The translations under genes and the position numbers were made by a program. Below, in pieces: positions 24,891 to 34,692 of a stretch of 64,000 nt of DNA; the stretch's first letter is position 1; each line of letters starts with the position of its first letter. Origin of the DNA: Holophagales bacterium UBA5066. Its GTDB lineage: Bacteria > Acidobacteriota > Thermoanaerobaculia > UBA5066. The notes under the pieces are model-generated. The model was not told where the DNA came from and made no database searches. It saw only the letters and a list, made by a program, of their open reading frames with translations. The DNA lies in the NCBI GenBank assembly GCA_002414905.1, contig DIAY01000212.1, positions 30,914 through 94,913 on the forward strand, in the 5' to 3' direction.

Positions 24891-25796
24891 TTGAAGAACG
24901 ATCCCTTGCCCGGACCCGGACCTGGGCACGACAGCGGGTACGGCCACGGGCTCGATCGCGAACGCCTCGAGGCGTTCCTCGCGGACGACCTCGACATGGC
25001 CTTCCGGCGCCGGGTCCTCTGGCTCCTCGACGCCCTCGCCCTGCGGCCGGGGCTCTCCCTGCTCGACCTCGGCTGCGGGCCGGGGGTCCTCCTCAGGGCG
25101 CTCGCCGCGTCGACGTCCGGCGTGAAAGCCGTGGGCCTGGATGCGGGAATGGATCGTCTGCTCCAGGCTCGGGCAGCTCCCACGCCCGCGCCGCTCACGC
25201 GAGGTGATGCGCTTCGTCTGCCATTTCACGATTCCACTTTCGACCGGGTTCTCGCCGCGGAAGTCCTCGAGCACATTGCCGACGACGCGGGAGCGCTCGG
25301 TGAGCTCCACCGGGTCCTCGTGCCGGGCGGCCTCCTCGCGCTCTCCGTCCCGCACGAGGACTACCCCTTCCTCTGGGACCCCATCAACCGGACCTGGACG
25401 GCGCTCGGAGGCGCTCCTTTCCGGACGGGTCCTCTCGTCGGGATCTGGACGGGACATGAACGGCTCTATCGGCCGAGCGACCTCACCGCGCGCGTCACCG
25501 CGGCAGGATTCGAGGTCCTTCGGGTAGAGGAGGCGACGCACCACTGCCTCCCGCTCTCCCATTTCCTCCTCTACGGCGTCGGCCGGCCCCTCGTCGAGCG
25601 GGGTCCCCTCCCGGAGGCGCTGCGTCGGCGCCTGGGCCGCCTCCCGGCAGCGCCGAACTCCTCCCGTCGCGGGGTGGACCTCCTGGCACCCCTGCGTGCC
25701 CTGCTTGCGGCCGTGGACCGAAGAAACGACGCCGAGGCGGTAAAGAAGAGGAAGACCTTCGTGAACGTCCTGCTCCTCGCGCGCCGCTCCCCGTGA
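24891..25796 (+). CDS. SAM-dependent methyltransferase (type 11)
   Basis: A 301-residue class I methyltransferase. Motif I is LLDLGCGPGVLLRAL (about 57-71), followed by AVGLDAGMDRL, LRLPFHDSTFDRVLAAEVLEHI and LVPGGLLALSVPHEDYPF, the standard Methyltransf_11 order. The start is TTG at 24891, with no good Shine-Dalgarno, so the first ~15 residues are uncertain. It is divergent from the GT4 gene and 40 nt upstream of the giant GT-C gene. A role in modifying an envelope glycan or lipid-linked sugar is inferred from the neighbours. Confidence 0.85.
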   Translation: MKNDPLPGPGPGHDSGYGHGLDRERLEAFLADDLDMAFRRRVLWLLDALALRPGLSLLDLGCGPGVLLRALAASTSGVKAVGLDAGMDRLLQARAAPTPAPLTRGDALRLPFHDSTFDRVLAAEVLEHIADDAGALGELHRVLVPGGLLALSVPHEDYPFLWDPINRTWTALGGAPFRTGPLVGIWTGHERLYRPSDLTARVTAAGFEVLRVEEATHHCLPLSHFLLYGVGRPLVERGPLPEALRRRLGRLPAAPNSSRRGVDLLAPLRALLAAVDRRNDAEAVKKRKTFVNVLLLARRSP

Positions 25797-25836
25797 AGAG
25801 GACGAGGCCTGGTCCGGTATCGTCCCGCGGACTTCC

Positions 25837-28800
25837 TTGAACGAGCCCTCGCTCCTCGATCTCGTACGCAGCCTCGCGACGCGCAAGCGCCTTCTTCGCC
25901 TGCTCCTCGTCGCGGTGGCCTTTGGCTCGCTCGCCATGGCGGCGAGCCTTCTCCTTTCGCCGGGCGTCTCTCTCTTGAGGCCCCTCGCCTGGGTCGTCTC
26001 CGCAGTCGCGCTGGGCGAGGCCGCTCGCCTCGCGGGGCGGACGAAGGTCGGGGAGACTCCGGTCGCAACGCCCGTCGAGGTCCTCCGGCGCCGGCCGTCG
26101 GCCCGGACCTTCGCCCTTCTGGCGGTCGTCCTCGTCGGCATCGGCTTTCGGGTGTCGTGGCTCAGCTGGGACGAGGGAGCGCTCCTTCACCCCGACGAAT
26201 ACGGGCTCACCGGCACGCTGACCAGACTCTCCTTTCCGAAGAACGCGGCCGAGTGGTTCGACACGCGCCTCTCCCCGATGAGCCCCTATCCGCACTACGA
26301 CGTAGACGGACAGCGGCTTCCCGGCAAGGCACCAGACGAGGCGATGCGCTGGGGGCAGTGGCCCCAGTTCCTGATTCGCGGCACGGCCGAGCTTCTGAGC
26401 GGGCGGCCCGAAGCGCCTGGAGAGGACTTCACCCGCTTCGCCGACCTCAGACTCCTCGGACGAAGGCTCTCGGCGGTCACGAGTGTCCTGACTCTTGGGC
26501 TGCTTTTCCTGCTCGCTCGCCGGCTCACAAGCCCTCCTACGGCCCTCCTCGCAACGGCTCTAGCGGCGCTCGCACCGCTCGCGCTCCAGCAGTCGCGATT
26601 CCTGACGGTCGACGGCTTCGCCGCGCTCTTCGCCACGGCGGCCCTCCTGCCGGTCGTTCGCATCGCCGCCCCCCGAGACGGGGAGCGCGGGCCGAAGGCC
26701 CCGGCGGCGCTCTTCGGACTCCTCGCGGCGATGGCGGTCGCATCCCGCCTCAACCTCGCTCCGATCGTTCTCCTCCTGCCACTGGCCCTCCTTCTGCGGG
26801 AACGGGGCGTCCCTCTTTCCGCTCTCCTTCGGCGTGCCGCCGGCCCGGTGTTTCTCGGCGCGATCGTCTTTCTGGCCACGTTCCGCGTCACGCAACCGAT
26901 GTCCTTCCGCGCGCCCCGCGGAGAGACGACCCCGTTCACGCTCACTCTCAACGCCGACTGGCTCCGCAACGTCGAGCTGGCCCGCTCGGAGTCGGCCCTC
27001 GAGACCTCCGCTCCCCCCGCCGAGCAGTGGGCCGGCCGCACCCGCCTTCTCTTCCCCTCGCTCAACACGTTCCTCTGGGGCCTCGGAATTCCGGGCGGTC
27101 TTCTCGCCCTCGCGGGTCTCGGTCTCTCCCTCGCGGCAATCGCGAAGGGGAGCGCCCGCGCGGGGCCCGGGACGCTCGTCCTCCTCGCCTGGACCGTCGC
27201 GTTCTTTCTCTTCATGGCGATGCGCCCGGTCTCCTCGGTCCGCTACTTTCTCCCGCTCTATCCCCTCTTCGCGTTCTTCGGTGCGCTCGCCCTGGAGCGG
27301 CTCGAGGAGAGGCTTCGCACGAGAGGGGCCCGCCTCGCGGCGGTCGTCCCCGCGGCGGCCGTCCTTTTCGCCCTCGCCTGGGCGTGGGGATTCACGGGCA
27401 TCTGGAGGCGGCCCAACACGCGGATCGCCGCGTCCCGCTATCTCTACGCGAATCTTCCGGCGGCGGCGAACGTCGTTCTCGACGGGGGCGAGGGTCCCCG
27501 ACGAATCCCGCTTCGCGATGGACGCTCGCGCGTCGTGTCGGAGGAAGCGACCGGCCTTCCCATTCCTGCTGGAACAGTTGGCGCTCTTCGTCGCGTCGAG
27601 TTCCCGCACGTCTGGGGTCCCCCCGGCTCGGAGATTCGGATCGCGATCCGAAAGAGCGGCAGTTCAGCCCCTCTGGCAGAAGGGACTTTCCCCGTTCCCC
27701 CGACCCGGCACCATCCGCTCGGAGACGCGGCTGCCGTTTCCGTCGGGCCTCTCGCGTTGCAGCCCGGCCAGGACTACGAGGTCGTCCTCTCGGCGCGCGG
27801 CGGGAGCGTCACGATCACCTCCTCCGTCCTCCTCAGCGAGACCTGGGACGAGGTTTTGCCGTGCGCTCTCGCCGGCCTCGACGGCCGTCTCTACGACGGA
27901 CGCCTCCTCGCCGTTCGGGGCCCCGACAACGCCGTCAAGAGGGACGCTGTCCTTGCTGCGGTCGCCGAGGCCGACGCGATCGTCCTCTCGAGCCCCCGAT
28001 CGCTCTGGGTCGTTCCCCGCCTTCCGCTGAATCACCCGTTCACGATGGCCTACTACCGCGCCCTCTTCGACGGAAGGCTCGGCTTCGCCGCCGCTCCCGC
28101 AAGTCCGTTCCAGGCGCCCCTGCGCCTCGGACCTCTCTGGATCTCGGACGTGGCGGGCGCGATGTCGTGGCGGCGTCCGCCGGTCCTGCCGCTTGCGGCC
28201 CCGGGCCCGTTCGCGGCGGAGGAGGCCTTCTTCGTCTACGATCACGCCCCGGTCTGGGTCTTCACGCGCGTGGCGCAACGAAGCCCGGCCGAGCTGGATG
28301 CGATCCTCCCCGCATCGCTCCTTCTCGACGTCGTCCCGCAGACGCCGCTCCAGGCGAGCGCGGCGCCCGACGGGCTGATGCTCCCGCCCGATCGTCTCGC
28401 GCGCGACGCGGCCGGTGAAGGGAGGAACGACGCGCCCTCTCCGGATTCCCGCCTGAACCGCTCCCCCGCGCTCACGATCCTGGCGTGGCTTGCGCTTCTG
28501 GCGCTCCTCGGCCTCGCAGGCCTGCCGTTCACGGCGGCGGCTTTCAGCCGCCTCCCTTCGGCGGCCTTTGCCTTCGCGCGCTTCGCCGGCCTCCTCCTGT
28601 CCGCCTGGCTGTCGTGGCTTCTCGCCTCGCTCCGGGTCGTCCCCTTCGGACGCGGCGCGATTCTCGTCGCGCTCTTCTTCGTTCTCCTCGCTTCGGGAAC
28701 GCTGGCCTGGCGAAACCGGGTGTCTCTCCTCGAGCTCCTGCGGCGCGAGCGGCGGACGCTGCTCGCCACGGAGCTTCTCTTTTACGCTCTCCTTGCTCTC

Positions 28801-30966
28801 GGCCTGCTTCTGCGCTTCGGGAACCCCGACCTCTGGCACCCCTCGTTCGGAGGCGAGAAGCCGATGGCGTTCGCCTTCCTCAACACCCTGCTCCGGACGA
28901 CTGAATTCCCGCCGCAGCACCCCTGGTTCGCGGGCGGGACGCTGAACTACTACTACTTCGGCTACGTCCTTTCGGCCCTGCCGGCGCGCCTCCTCGGCAT
29001 CGTCCCCGCTGTGGCCTACAACCTCGCCGTCCCGATGTTCTTCGCTCTGGCCGGGGTGGGCGCGTTCGCGGTGGGGCACTCTCTCGTGAGGTCCGCCTCC
29101 GCCCGGGGTGAAACGCGTGCGGCGGGGCGGCCTCTTCTCGCCGGCCTTCTCTCCACCGCGCTGCTCGTCCTTCTCGGAAACCTCGGGCAGGTCCGGCTCC
29201 TCCTGCGCGCGCTTCAGGCGCTCGGGGGAGGTACCACCTCTCGCTTCGACCCGCTCATGGCCGCCGTCGGCGCACTGAGGGCGCTGCTCGGCGCCCCCCT
29301 CCCGATCCGGCCCGAGGAGTGGTACTGGAATGCGACGAGGCTCATTCCCGCCGTCGCCGGTCGCGGGAACGAGATCACCGAGTTTCCCTTCTTCACATTC
29401 CTCTTCGCGGACCTTCACCCACACCTGATGGCGCTCCCACTCGGCCTCTTCCTCCTCGCGTGGGGCCTCGCGGTCTACGGCGGGAGCCCGAAAGGACGCG
29501 CGGGGTGGATTGCCGCACTGGCGCTCGGGGCGCTCGCGCTCGGTGCCGTCCGCGCGACGAACCCCTGGGACGGACCGATCCTGACCGTCGTCGTCGTGGC
29601 AGCTGCCGCCGCAGCGGGTTTCGCCCGGGCGCCGGGAGCCGGGCGACAGCGCAGGTTCAGCCTCGCCGGCGCGTGGGCGCTTGCACCGGTGTTCTTCTCC
29701 TTCGTCCTCTTCAGGCCGTTCGGCGCCTCCTACGCAGCTCCTTACACCGACGTCCTGCGATTCACCGGAGAAGCGACGCCCCTCGCCGCGTGGCTCTGGC
29801 TCTGGGGTGTGCCGGCATTCGCCGTGGCCGGTCTCATCGCCTATGAGCTGGCCCGCCGCCTCGCCGAGACACCGGCGTCCGTCCTCGGTGAGGCCGCCTT
29901 CTGGCGGGGTCCGGTCGTTCTCGGGTTCGCGGCCTCGGCCGTCGTCCTCGCCACATTGCTCGTGGCCGGCGTCCCGGCGGCACTCGTCGCCTGGCCGCTC
30001 GCCGCGGCCGCGCTCGCGGCAGCCGTCCGGCGCGACGCGGGGCTCGGCCCCGAGCGCCGGGCCGTGCTTCTCCTGGCCGCGACTGCGTTTCTCGTCACGA
30101 TCGGCGTCGACCGCTTCGCCGTTGGCGGCGATCGGATGAACACCGTCTTCAAGCTTTCCTTCCAGGCCTTCGCGATTCTGGCCGTCGTGTCGGGGCCCGC
30201 CCTCGCGTGGACCGTCGCGGCCTTGCGCGCCAGCTCCGCTCCGAGATTCGGCGGGTGGCACGCCATGGTCGCTCTCCTCCTTCTCGGGGCCGCGCTCTAT
30301 CCGCTGACGGCGACGCCCGCACGCCTGGCTCAGCGCTTCCCGCGCGTTCAGCCCGGCAGCGGATGCGTGCCGTTTTTGGACGTCCCCACACCGCCTTCCG
30401 CACCACCCGGCGCGGACGTGGAAGGTCCTCCCCACGGTCTCGATGGCACCGCGTTCCTCCGAGGTGCGGCGCTCTGCGAGTCGGGGCGGTTCATCCCTCT
30501 TCGCTGGGATGGGGAGGCGATTGCATGGCTCCAAGCTCACGAGAAGGGTTCGCCCGCCCTTCTCGAGGCGGTCCTGACGGAATACCGCTGGGGTTCGCGT
30601 TTCAGCAGCGAGACCGGGATTCCGGCGTTCGCCGGCTGGAGCTGGCACGTTCGTCAGCACCGTGCCTCCGTACCGGGGGACGTCGTGACGAAGAGGATCG
30701 AGGAGGTGGCTGCTTTCTATTGCAAACGCCTCTCGCTTCCGGGGGAGGTCCCCGCCGAGGGCTTCATCACCGTGGACGAGGCGCGCCGTTTCCTCGCGCA
30801 CAACCGCGTCCGCTGGGTCGTCGCGGGTCTCCTCGAACGAGCCGTCTACCCGGAGGAAGGGCTGGCAAAGCTTCCCCAGCTCGAGCGGCTGGGAATTCTC
30901 GAGGTGGCCTACCGCAACCCGGGGGTCACGCTCTACCGCGTCCGCGTCGACCAGAGCTCACGGTAG
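25837..30966 (+). CDS. Giant membrane protein: GT39-like half fused to DUF2298 half
   Basis: A 1709-residue polytopic protein. The N-terminal half (about 1-900) resembles GT-C/PMT-type glycosyltransferases: an early acidic loop LSWDEGALLHPDEYGLTG, then many membrane spans, then a soluble region (about 530-850). The C-terminal half (about 900-1709) is the DUF2298 (Chlor_Arch_YYY) family, recognised by FGGEKPMAFAFLNTLLR, HPWFAGGTLNYYYFGYVL and the later FFTFLFADLHPHLMALP and GDRMNTVFK segments. DUF2298 proteins are also predicted GT-C enzymes. The start is TTG at 25837. It overlaps the convergent gene by 9 nt. Substrate unknown; export or ligation of a lipid-linked sugar is inferred. Confidence 0.85.
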   Translation: MNEPSLLDLVRSLATRKRLLRLLLVAVAFGSLAMAASLLLSPGVSLLRPLAWVVSAVALGEAARLAGRTKVGETPVATPVEVLRRRPSARTFALLAVVLVGIGFRVSWLSWDEGALLHPDEYGLTGTLTRLSFPKNAAEWFDTRLSPMSPYPHYDVDGQRLPGKAPDEAMRWGQWPQFLIRGTAELLSGRPEAPGEDFTRFADLRLLGRRLSAVTSVLTLGLLFLLARRLTSPPTALLATALAALAPLALQQSRFLTVDGFAALFATAALLPVVRIAAPRDGERGPKAPAALFGLLAAMAVASRLNLAPIVLLLPLALLLRERGVPLSALLRRAAGPVFLGAIVFLATFRVTQPMSFRAPRGETTPFTLTLNADWLRNVELARSESALETSAPPAEQWAGRTRLLFPSLNTFLWGLGIPGGLLALAGLGLSLAAIAKGSARAGPGTLVLLAWTVAFFLFMAMRPVSSVRYFLPLYPLFAFFGALALERLEERLRTRGARLAAVVPAAAVLFALAWAWGFTGIWRRPNTRIAASRYLYANLPAAANVVLDGGEGPRRIPLRDGRSRVVSEEATGLPIPAGTVGALRRVEFPHVWGPPGSEIRIAIRKSGSSAPLAEGTFPVPPTRHHPLGDAAAVSVGPLALQPGQDYEVVLSARGGSVTITSSVLLSETWDEVLPCALAGLDGRLYDGRLLAVRGPDNAVKRDAVLAAVAEADAIVLSSPRSLWVVPRLPLNHPFTMAYYRALFDGRLGFAAAPASPFQAPLRLGPLWISDVAGAMSWRRPPVLPLAAPGPFAAEEAFFVYDHAPVWVFTRVAQRSPAELDAILPASLLLDVVPQTPLQASAAPDGLMLPPDRLARDAAGEGRNDAPSPDSRLNRSPALTILAWLALLALLGLAGLPFTAAAFSRLPSAAFAFARFAGLLLSAWLSWLLASLRVVPFGRGAILVALFFVLLASGTLAWRNRVSLLELLRRERRTLLATELLFYALLALGLLLRFGNPDLWHPSFGGEKPMAFAFLNTLLRTTEFPPQHPWFAGGTLNYYYFGYVLSALPARLLGIVPAVAYNLAVPMFFALAGVGAFAVGHSLVRSASARGETRAAGRPLLAGLLSTALLVLLGNLGQVRLLLRALQALGGGTTSRFDPLMAAVGALRALLGAPLPIRPEEWYWNATRLIPAVAGRGNEITEFPFFTFLFADLHPHLMALPLGLFLLAWGLAVYGGSPKGRAGWIAALALGALALGAVRATNPWDGPILTVVVVAAAAAAGFARAPGAGRQRRFSLAGAWALAPVFFSFVLFRPFGASYAAPYTDVLRFTGEATPLAAWLWLWGVPAFAVAGLIAYELARRLAETPASVLGEAAFWRGPVVLGFAASAVVLATLLVAGVPAALVAWPLAAAALAAAVRRDAGLGPERRAVLLLAATAFLVTIGVDRFAVGGDRMNTVFKLSFQAFAILAVVSGPALAWTVAALRASSAPRFGGWHAMVALLLLGAALYPLTATPARLAQRFPRVQPGSGCVPFLDVPTPPSAPPGADVEGPPHGLDGTAFLRGAALCESGRFIPLRWDGEAIAWLQAHEKGSPALLEAVLTEYRWGSRFSSETGIPAFAGWSWHVRQHRASVPGDVVTKRIEEVAAFYCKRLSLPGEVPAEGFITVDEARRFLAHNRVRWVVAGLLERAVYPEEGLAKLPQLERLGILEVAYRNPGVTLYRVRVDQSSR

Positions 30967-33048
30967 GCCGACGCGGGCGGCCCGGCCGCCAGGCGTTTCG
31001 GCAGGCGCCTCGACGCGGAGGAAGCCGTGGTCGGGCCCTGCGGCGGCGACACGCAGGACGTTCGCCCGCGGGAAGAGGCGCAGGAGCTCGTCGAGGCCCC
31101 CTTCGTCTCGCGGTGACAGGAGGAAGAGGAGTGCGCCGTCCGGATCGAAGTCCTTGCGTCGCTCATCAACTCCACCAAACGCCGGCCCGAGCGCCTTGAC
31201 GAGCGGGCGCTCCGCAGGGCCGAGGCCCGGGGAACGCCCTGCGAGACCCGCTTCCATGGCCACGGCCCGGTCGTCGGCCCCATGAGGCACGCCGACGACG
31301 AAGACGTTTCCCGCCCGCCCTCCGTTGTGAACGAACGCAGCGACCTCCGCCGCCATTTCGCGATGAGGGTGAGCCGCGGCGGCGTAGGCAGGGAGCCAGG
31401 CCTCGAGGAGAACGGCGCGCGCAGACAGGGCCGGTCCGATCAGGAGGAGCGCGGCAACGGCGGCCGATGCGGCTTTGCATCCGCGCGCGCGGGACGTTCG
31501 CACGGCCCACGCGAGCCCCGAGCCGGCGACGAGAATTACCGGCGCGAGAGCGCCGCTGGCGCGCGTCGTGCTCGGGTTCTCGATTGGATGGGCCGCAGCG
31601 ACCGCGGAGGGGAGGAGAAGAAGGACGACCGAGGCGGGGACGAGGAGGGCGGCCCGGTCACGCCTCCGGAGCGCGCCCGCCAGGATGAGCCCGACCCCGG
31701 CAGCGAAGAGGCTGCCCGTGACGGGATCGAGGAAGGGTCGTCCTGGGGCACCCTGGAACCAGCCTCGGTCTCCGGCAACGTGGAGAGCGGCCAGCGCTGG
31801 CTGCACTCCGTGAAGAAGATCCGGGACGCGCCGGAGGAGGGCGCCCGAGGGGTCCGACGCGTCGGTGTCGCCCAGGACCCGGGTCCGGGCGCGAGCCCAG
31901 AACTCCCGGGGGTACTCCGCCGCATAGCGGGCGAGCGGCACGACGCAGGCGCCGGCGACGAGCACCAGGGCGAAGAGGCCGCGCCGGAGGCGATCCCGGG
32001 CCGGGCGGGTATCACGAACGGCCAGCAGCGCCGCGGCTGCGACGAGGAAGGGGAGGAAGCGTACGGACTGGTACGTGTAGAAACCGAGACCGAGGACGAC
32101 TCCGGCCGCGAGGAAATCGCGTCTCCTGCCCTCCCGTGCGGCGCGCAGGAGAAATGTGAGAAGGAGGAGAGTCACCGCGGGCAGCAGGACGATTCGCAGG
32201 CCGAGACGGGAGAGGACGAGGTGCCACCCGGAGACGGCGGCGAGCCCCGCGGAAGCGAGGCCAGCGGCCTGGGCCGCACGGCGTCCGCGTGGCCGGGCCA
32301 GCTCGTGGGCTGCCAGGAAGAAGAGAGGGATCGTGAGCGTCCCTTCGAGCGCGGTCAGGAAGGTCAGCTCCGAGAGGCCGAAGCCGAACCCGGGAAGCAG
32401 CGCGAGAAGGGCGAGGAGGTACATCTGGAGAGGCTCGCGCCCCCCGTTCGTGGCGCAGAAGACGGGGCGGGCGCCGTCGGCGATGCGGACCGCATCGAGA
32501 GCCTTCTCCACGTGATCGCTCGTCGGCTCGGGGGGGACTGCGGAGAAGGCGCCGAACCGCAGGGCGCCGCCGGCCAGCGTGAGAGCGAGGAGCGTCAGAA
32601 GGGCTGCTCGCGACGGGAGCGCGAAATTCGGTCTTCTTGCCTCCTCTGGAGCCGAGAGACCCCGGAGGAGCGAAGCGATCGAGGCTCCCCAGGCGAAGAG
32701 CCCGAGGAGAGTGAAGCGGTTCTGTCCGTTCCAGAGGGCGGCGCCGACGGCCAGGAGAAGTCCCGAAACGACCCAGGCCGGGCGGCTCGCGAAGGCAGGG
32801 GCGGGAGAGTAGTCCGTCGCGGGCCTGAGGACGCCCCCCGCGGGCGACTTCGAGAAGGAACCGACCCACCTTCGTCCGAAGGCCGGGAGCCCGCCGGGAA
32901 TCGTCGCGAGCGCGGCTGCCACCGCCGCCGCCGCGAGGAATGCCGTGCCGAGGCCGGGCGCGCCTCGCGGCGCGAGAGAGGCGCCGGCGAAGGCGAGCGC
33001 GAGGGCGACACCCGCGTGAACGCTCGCTCTCCCGCGGTCGAGGGTCAA
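30958..33048 (-). CDS. GT-C / GT39-like membrane glycosyltransferase
   Basis: A membrane protein of about 696 residues with 12 or so hydrophobic helices, then a soluble periplasmic C-terminal domain (about 560-696). The GT39/ArnT-like first-loop region is VPPEPTSDHVEKALDAVRI, followed by NGGREPLQMYLLALL and LGLGFYTYQSVRFLP. The start is taken as TTG at 33046-33048, which overlaps the symporter stop as TTGA. The open frame continues upstream only as a shadow of the symporter. It probably uses a polyprenyl-phosphate sugar donor, like the neighbouring giant protein with which it converges. Confidence 0.8.
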   Translation of the reverse strand: MTLDRGRASVHAGVALALAFAGASLAPRGAPGLGTAFLAAAAVAAALATIPGGLPAFGRRWVGSFSKSPAGGVLRPATDYSPAPAFASRPAWVVSGLLLAVGAALWNGQNRFTLLGLFAWGASIASLLRGLSAPEEARRPNFALPSRAALLTLLALTLAGGALRFGAFSAVPPEPTSDHVEKALDAVRIADGARPVFCATNGGREPLQMYLLALLALLPGFGFGLSELTFLTALEGTLTIPLFFLAAHELARPRGRRAAQAAGLASAGLAAVSGWHLVLSRLGLRIVLLPAVTLLLLTFLLRAAREGRRRDFLAAGVVLGLGFYTYQSVRFLPFLVAAAALLAVRDTRPARDRLRRGLFALVLVAGACVVPLARYAAEYPREFWARARTRVLGDTDASDPSGALLRRVPDLLHGVQPALAALHVAGDRGWFQGAPGRPFLDPVTGSLFAAGVGLILAGALRRRDRAALLVPASVVLLLLPSAVAAAHPIENPSTTRASGALAPVILVAGSGLAWAVRTSRARGCKAASAAVAALLLIGPALSARAVLLEAWLPAYAAAAHPHREMAAEVAAFVHNGGRAGNVFVVGVPHGADDRAVAMEAGLAGRSPGLGPAERPLVKALGPAFGGVDERRKDFDPDGALLFLLSPRDEGGLDELLRLFPRANVLRVAAAGPDHGFLRVEAPAETPGGRAARVGLP

Positions 33049-34598
33049 CCTTTCGTCCGCTCCCCGGTCCAGTACGGCGTCTCGATGCCGATGTCCCGGA
33101 CGGAGACGAACCCTTCCTTCCCCCCGGTCCTCTCGTAGTGCCGAAGCGCCGCGAAGACGTGTTTGCCCCCGATCAGGATGATCGGGACGTTGGCGGAGGC
33201 GACGAGGATGTTCACGAGATCGGTGACGTACCAGATGTTGCCGAGCTGGAGGTCGGCGAGGACCGTCAGGACTCCGAACGGCACGAAGACGAGGGCTCCG
33301 ACGGCGCGGAGGCCGAGGATGAAGCGCCTCTCCCGCGAGAGCATGTTCGCGCTGATCTCGGCGAAGACGATCATCCCGATGAGCGTCGTGAAAGCGAAGA
33401 GGGCGTAGCTGACGGAGAGGAGCACCTGGACCGTCGCGTCGAAGGACGTTCCCGGGACGAGGTGGCGCGCCGAGGACATGAAGACGAGGAGCTTGTCGGC
33501 CTTCTTCGCCTCCCACGCGAAGGCGTCCGGGACGGTCCAGAGCCGCGCCATGACCGTCACGAAGCCGGCCATCGAGCAGATGATCACGGTGTCGAAGAAG
33601 ACGCCCATCGACTGGACGAGCCCCTGCTCGACGGGGTGCCGGTTGTCGGCGGCGGCGGCGGCCATCGTGATCGTTCCTTGCCCCGCCTCGTTCACCATCA
33701 GGCCGCGCTTGATCCCCTGCTGGAGGGCGACGCCGAAGGCCCCGCCGAAAATCGCCTCGGGCGCAAAAGCTCCCGCGAAGACGGACGCGAAGAAGTAGGG
33801 CACGAGCCGCCAGTTGACGACGACGAGGACGAAGACGACCCCGCAGTAGAGGACGGCCATGAACGGGACGCAGAGGTCGGTGAAGCGGATGACGCGCTTG
33901 AGCCCCCCGAGGACGAGGGCGGCGACCGAGACGATCAGGAGCGCCCCGATTACGAAGTAGACGGGGGAGGTCCTCCCGTACGGCGTTCCGGCGATCGTGC
34001 TCGCGACCGAGCCGAGCGCCGTGAAGAGGTGAAAGGTCTGGCTCGGGACGTTCAGGAGGGCGTAGGTGATGAAGAGCGCCGCGAGCGTGACGCCGATCCA
34101 GCGGCGGCTTCCGAGGATGCGCATGCCGTAGAACGGCAGCCCGCCGACGAACTCGCTCTCCTTCTTCTCCTTGAAGAGCTGGGCGAGGGTCGCCTCGACG
34201 AAGCCGGTCGCCATGCCGAACGTACCCGCGACCCACATCCAGAAGAGCGCGCCCGGTCCCCCGACCGTCACCGCGCCGGTGACCCCCATGATGTTTCCCG
34301 GGCCGGCGCGCATGGCCGAGCTGAGCATGAAGGCGGCAAACGGGCTGATTCCGGTCTCCGTCGCCTTGCGGTCCATCACGATCCGGACGCTCTCGCCGAA
34401 GCGCCGGAGCTGGACGCCGCCCGTCCGGATGGTGAACCAGACGCCCGTCCCGATGAGCATGAGCATCGCGAGCGAGAACTCGCCGAGGATCGGGATTGCC
34501 GCCCACGCGGCGACGTTCTTCGGGAAGTCCCACAGGAGGTCCGAGATCGGGACGAAGAACGCGAAGAGGTTGTTGACGACCTCGAAGATGTGGTTCAT
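33045..34598 (-). CDS. Alanine/glycine:cation symporter (AGCS family)
   Basis: A 517-residue Na+- (or H+-) coupled amino-acid uptake protein with about eleven membrane spans. AGCS marks include GTGVWFTIRTGGVQLRRF, AMRAGPGNIMGVTGAVTVGGPGALFWMWV, MVNEAGQGTI and AAADNRHPVEQGLVQSMGVFFDT. Length is normal to slightly long. The stop overlaps the start of the downstream GT-C gene. The Uup-like ABC-F gene lies 94 nt upstream on the same strand. Confidence 0.93.
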   Translation of the reverse strand: MNHIFEVVNNLFAFFVPISDLLWDFPKNVAAWAAIPILGEFSLAMLMLIGTGVWFTIRTGGVQLRRFGESVRIVMDRKATETGISPFAAFMLSSAMRAGPGNIMGVTGAVTVGGPGALFWMWVAGTFGMATGFVEATLAQLFKEKKESEFVGGLPFYGMRILGSRRWIGVTLAALFITYALLNVPSQTFHLFTALGSVASTIAGTPYGRTSPVYFVIGALLIVSVAALVLGGLKRVIRFTDLCVPFMAVLYCGVVFVLVVVNWRLVPYFFASVFAGAFAPEAIFGGAFGVALQQGIKRGLMVNEAGQGTITMAAAAADNRHPVEQGLVQSMGVFFDTVIICSMAGFVTVMARLWTVPDAFAWEAKKADKLLVFMSSARHLVPGTSFDATVQVLLSVSYALFAFTTLIGMIVFAEISANMLSRERRFILGLRAVGALVFVPFGVLTVLADLQLGNIWYVTDLVNILVASANVPIILIGGKHVFAALRHYERTGGKEGFVSVRDIGIETPYWTGERTKG

Positions 34599-34692
34599 CC
34601 GTCCCTTTCCGTACGCGACTCGCGATCAGGTGCGCCGCGTCCGCGGGCGGCATTCTCCCCCAGGGGCGCGCCCCGCCCGCGAGGGGCCGGCT

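Noticed and set aside
27664..30801. 1045-codon open frame on the minus strand opposite the giant GT-C gene
   Set aside because: Low-complexity charged product, no motifs; the plus strand has full family matches (DUF2298).
33049..34653. Upstream extension of the GT-C frame through the symporter gene
   Set aside because: This part reads as Arg/Pro-rich nonsense and coincides with the AGCS symporter in another frame; the TTG at 33048 is a better start.
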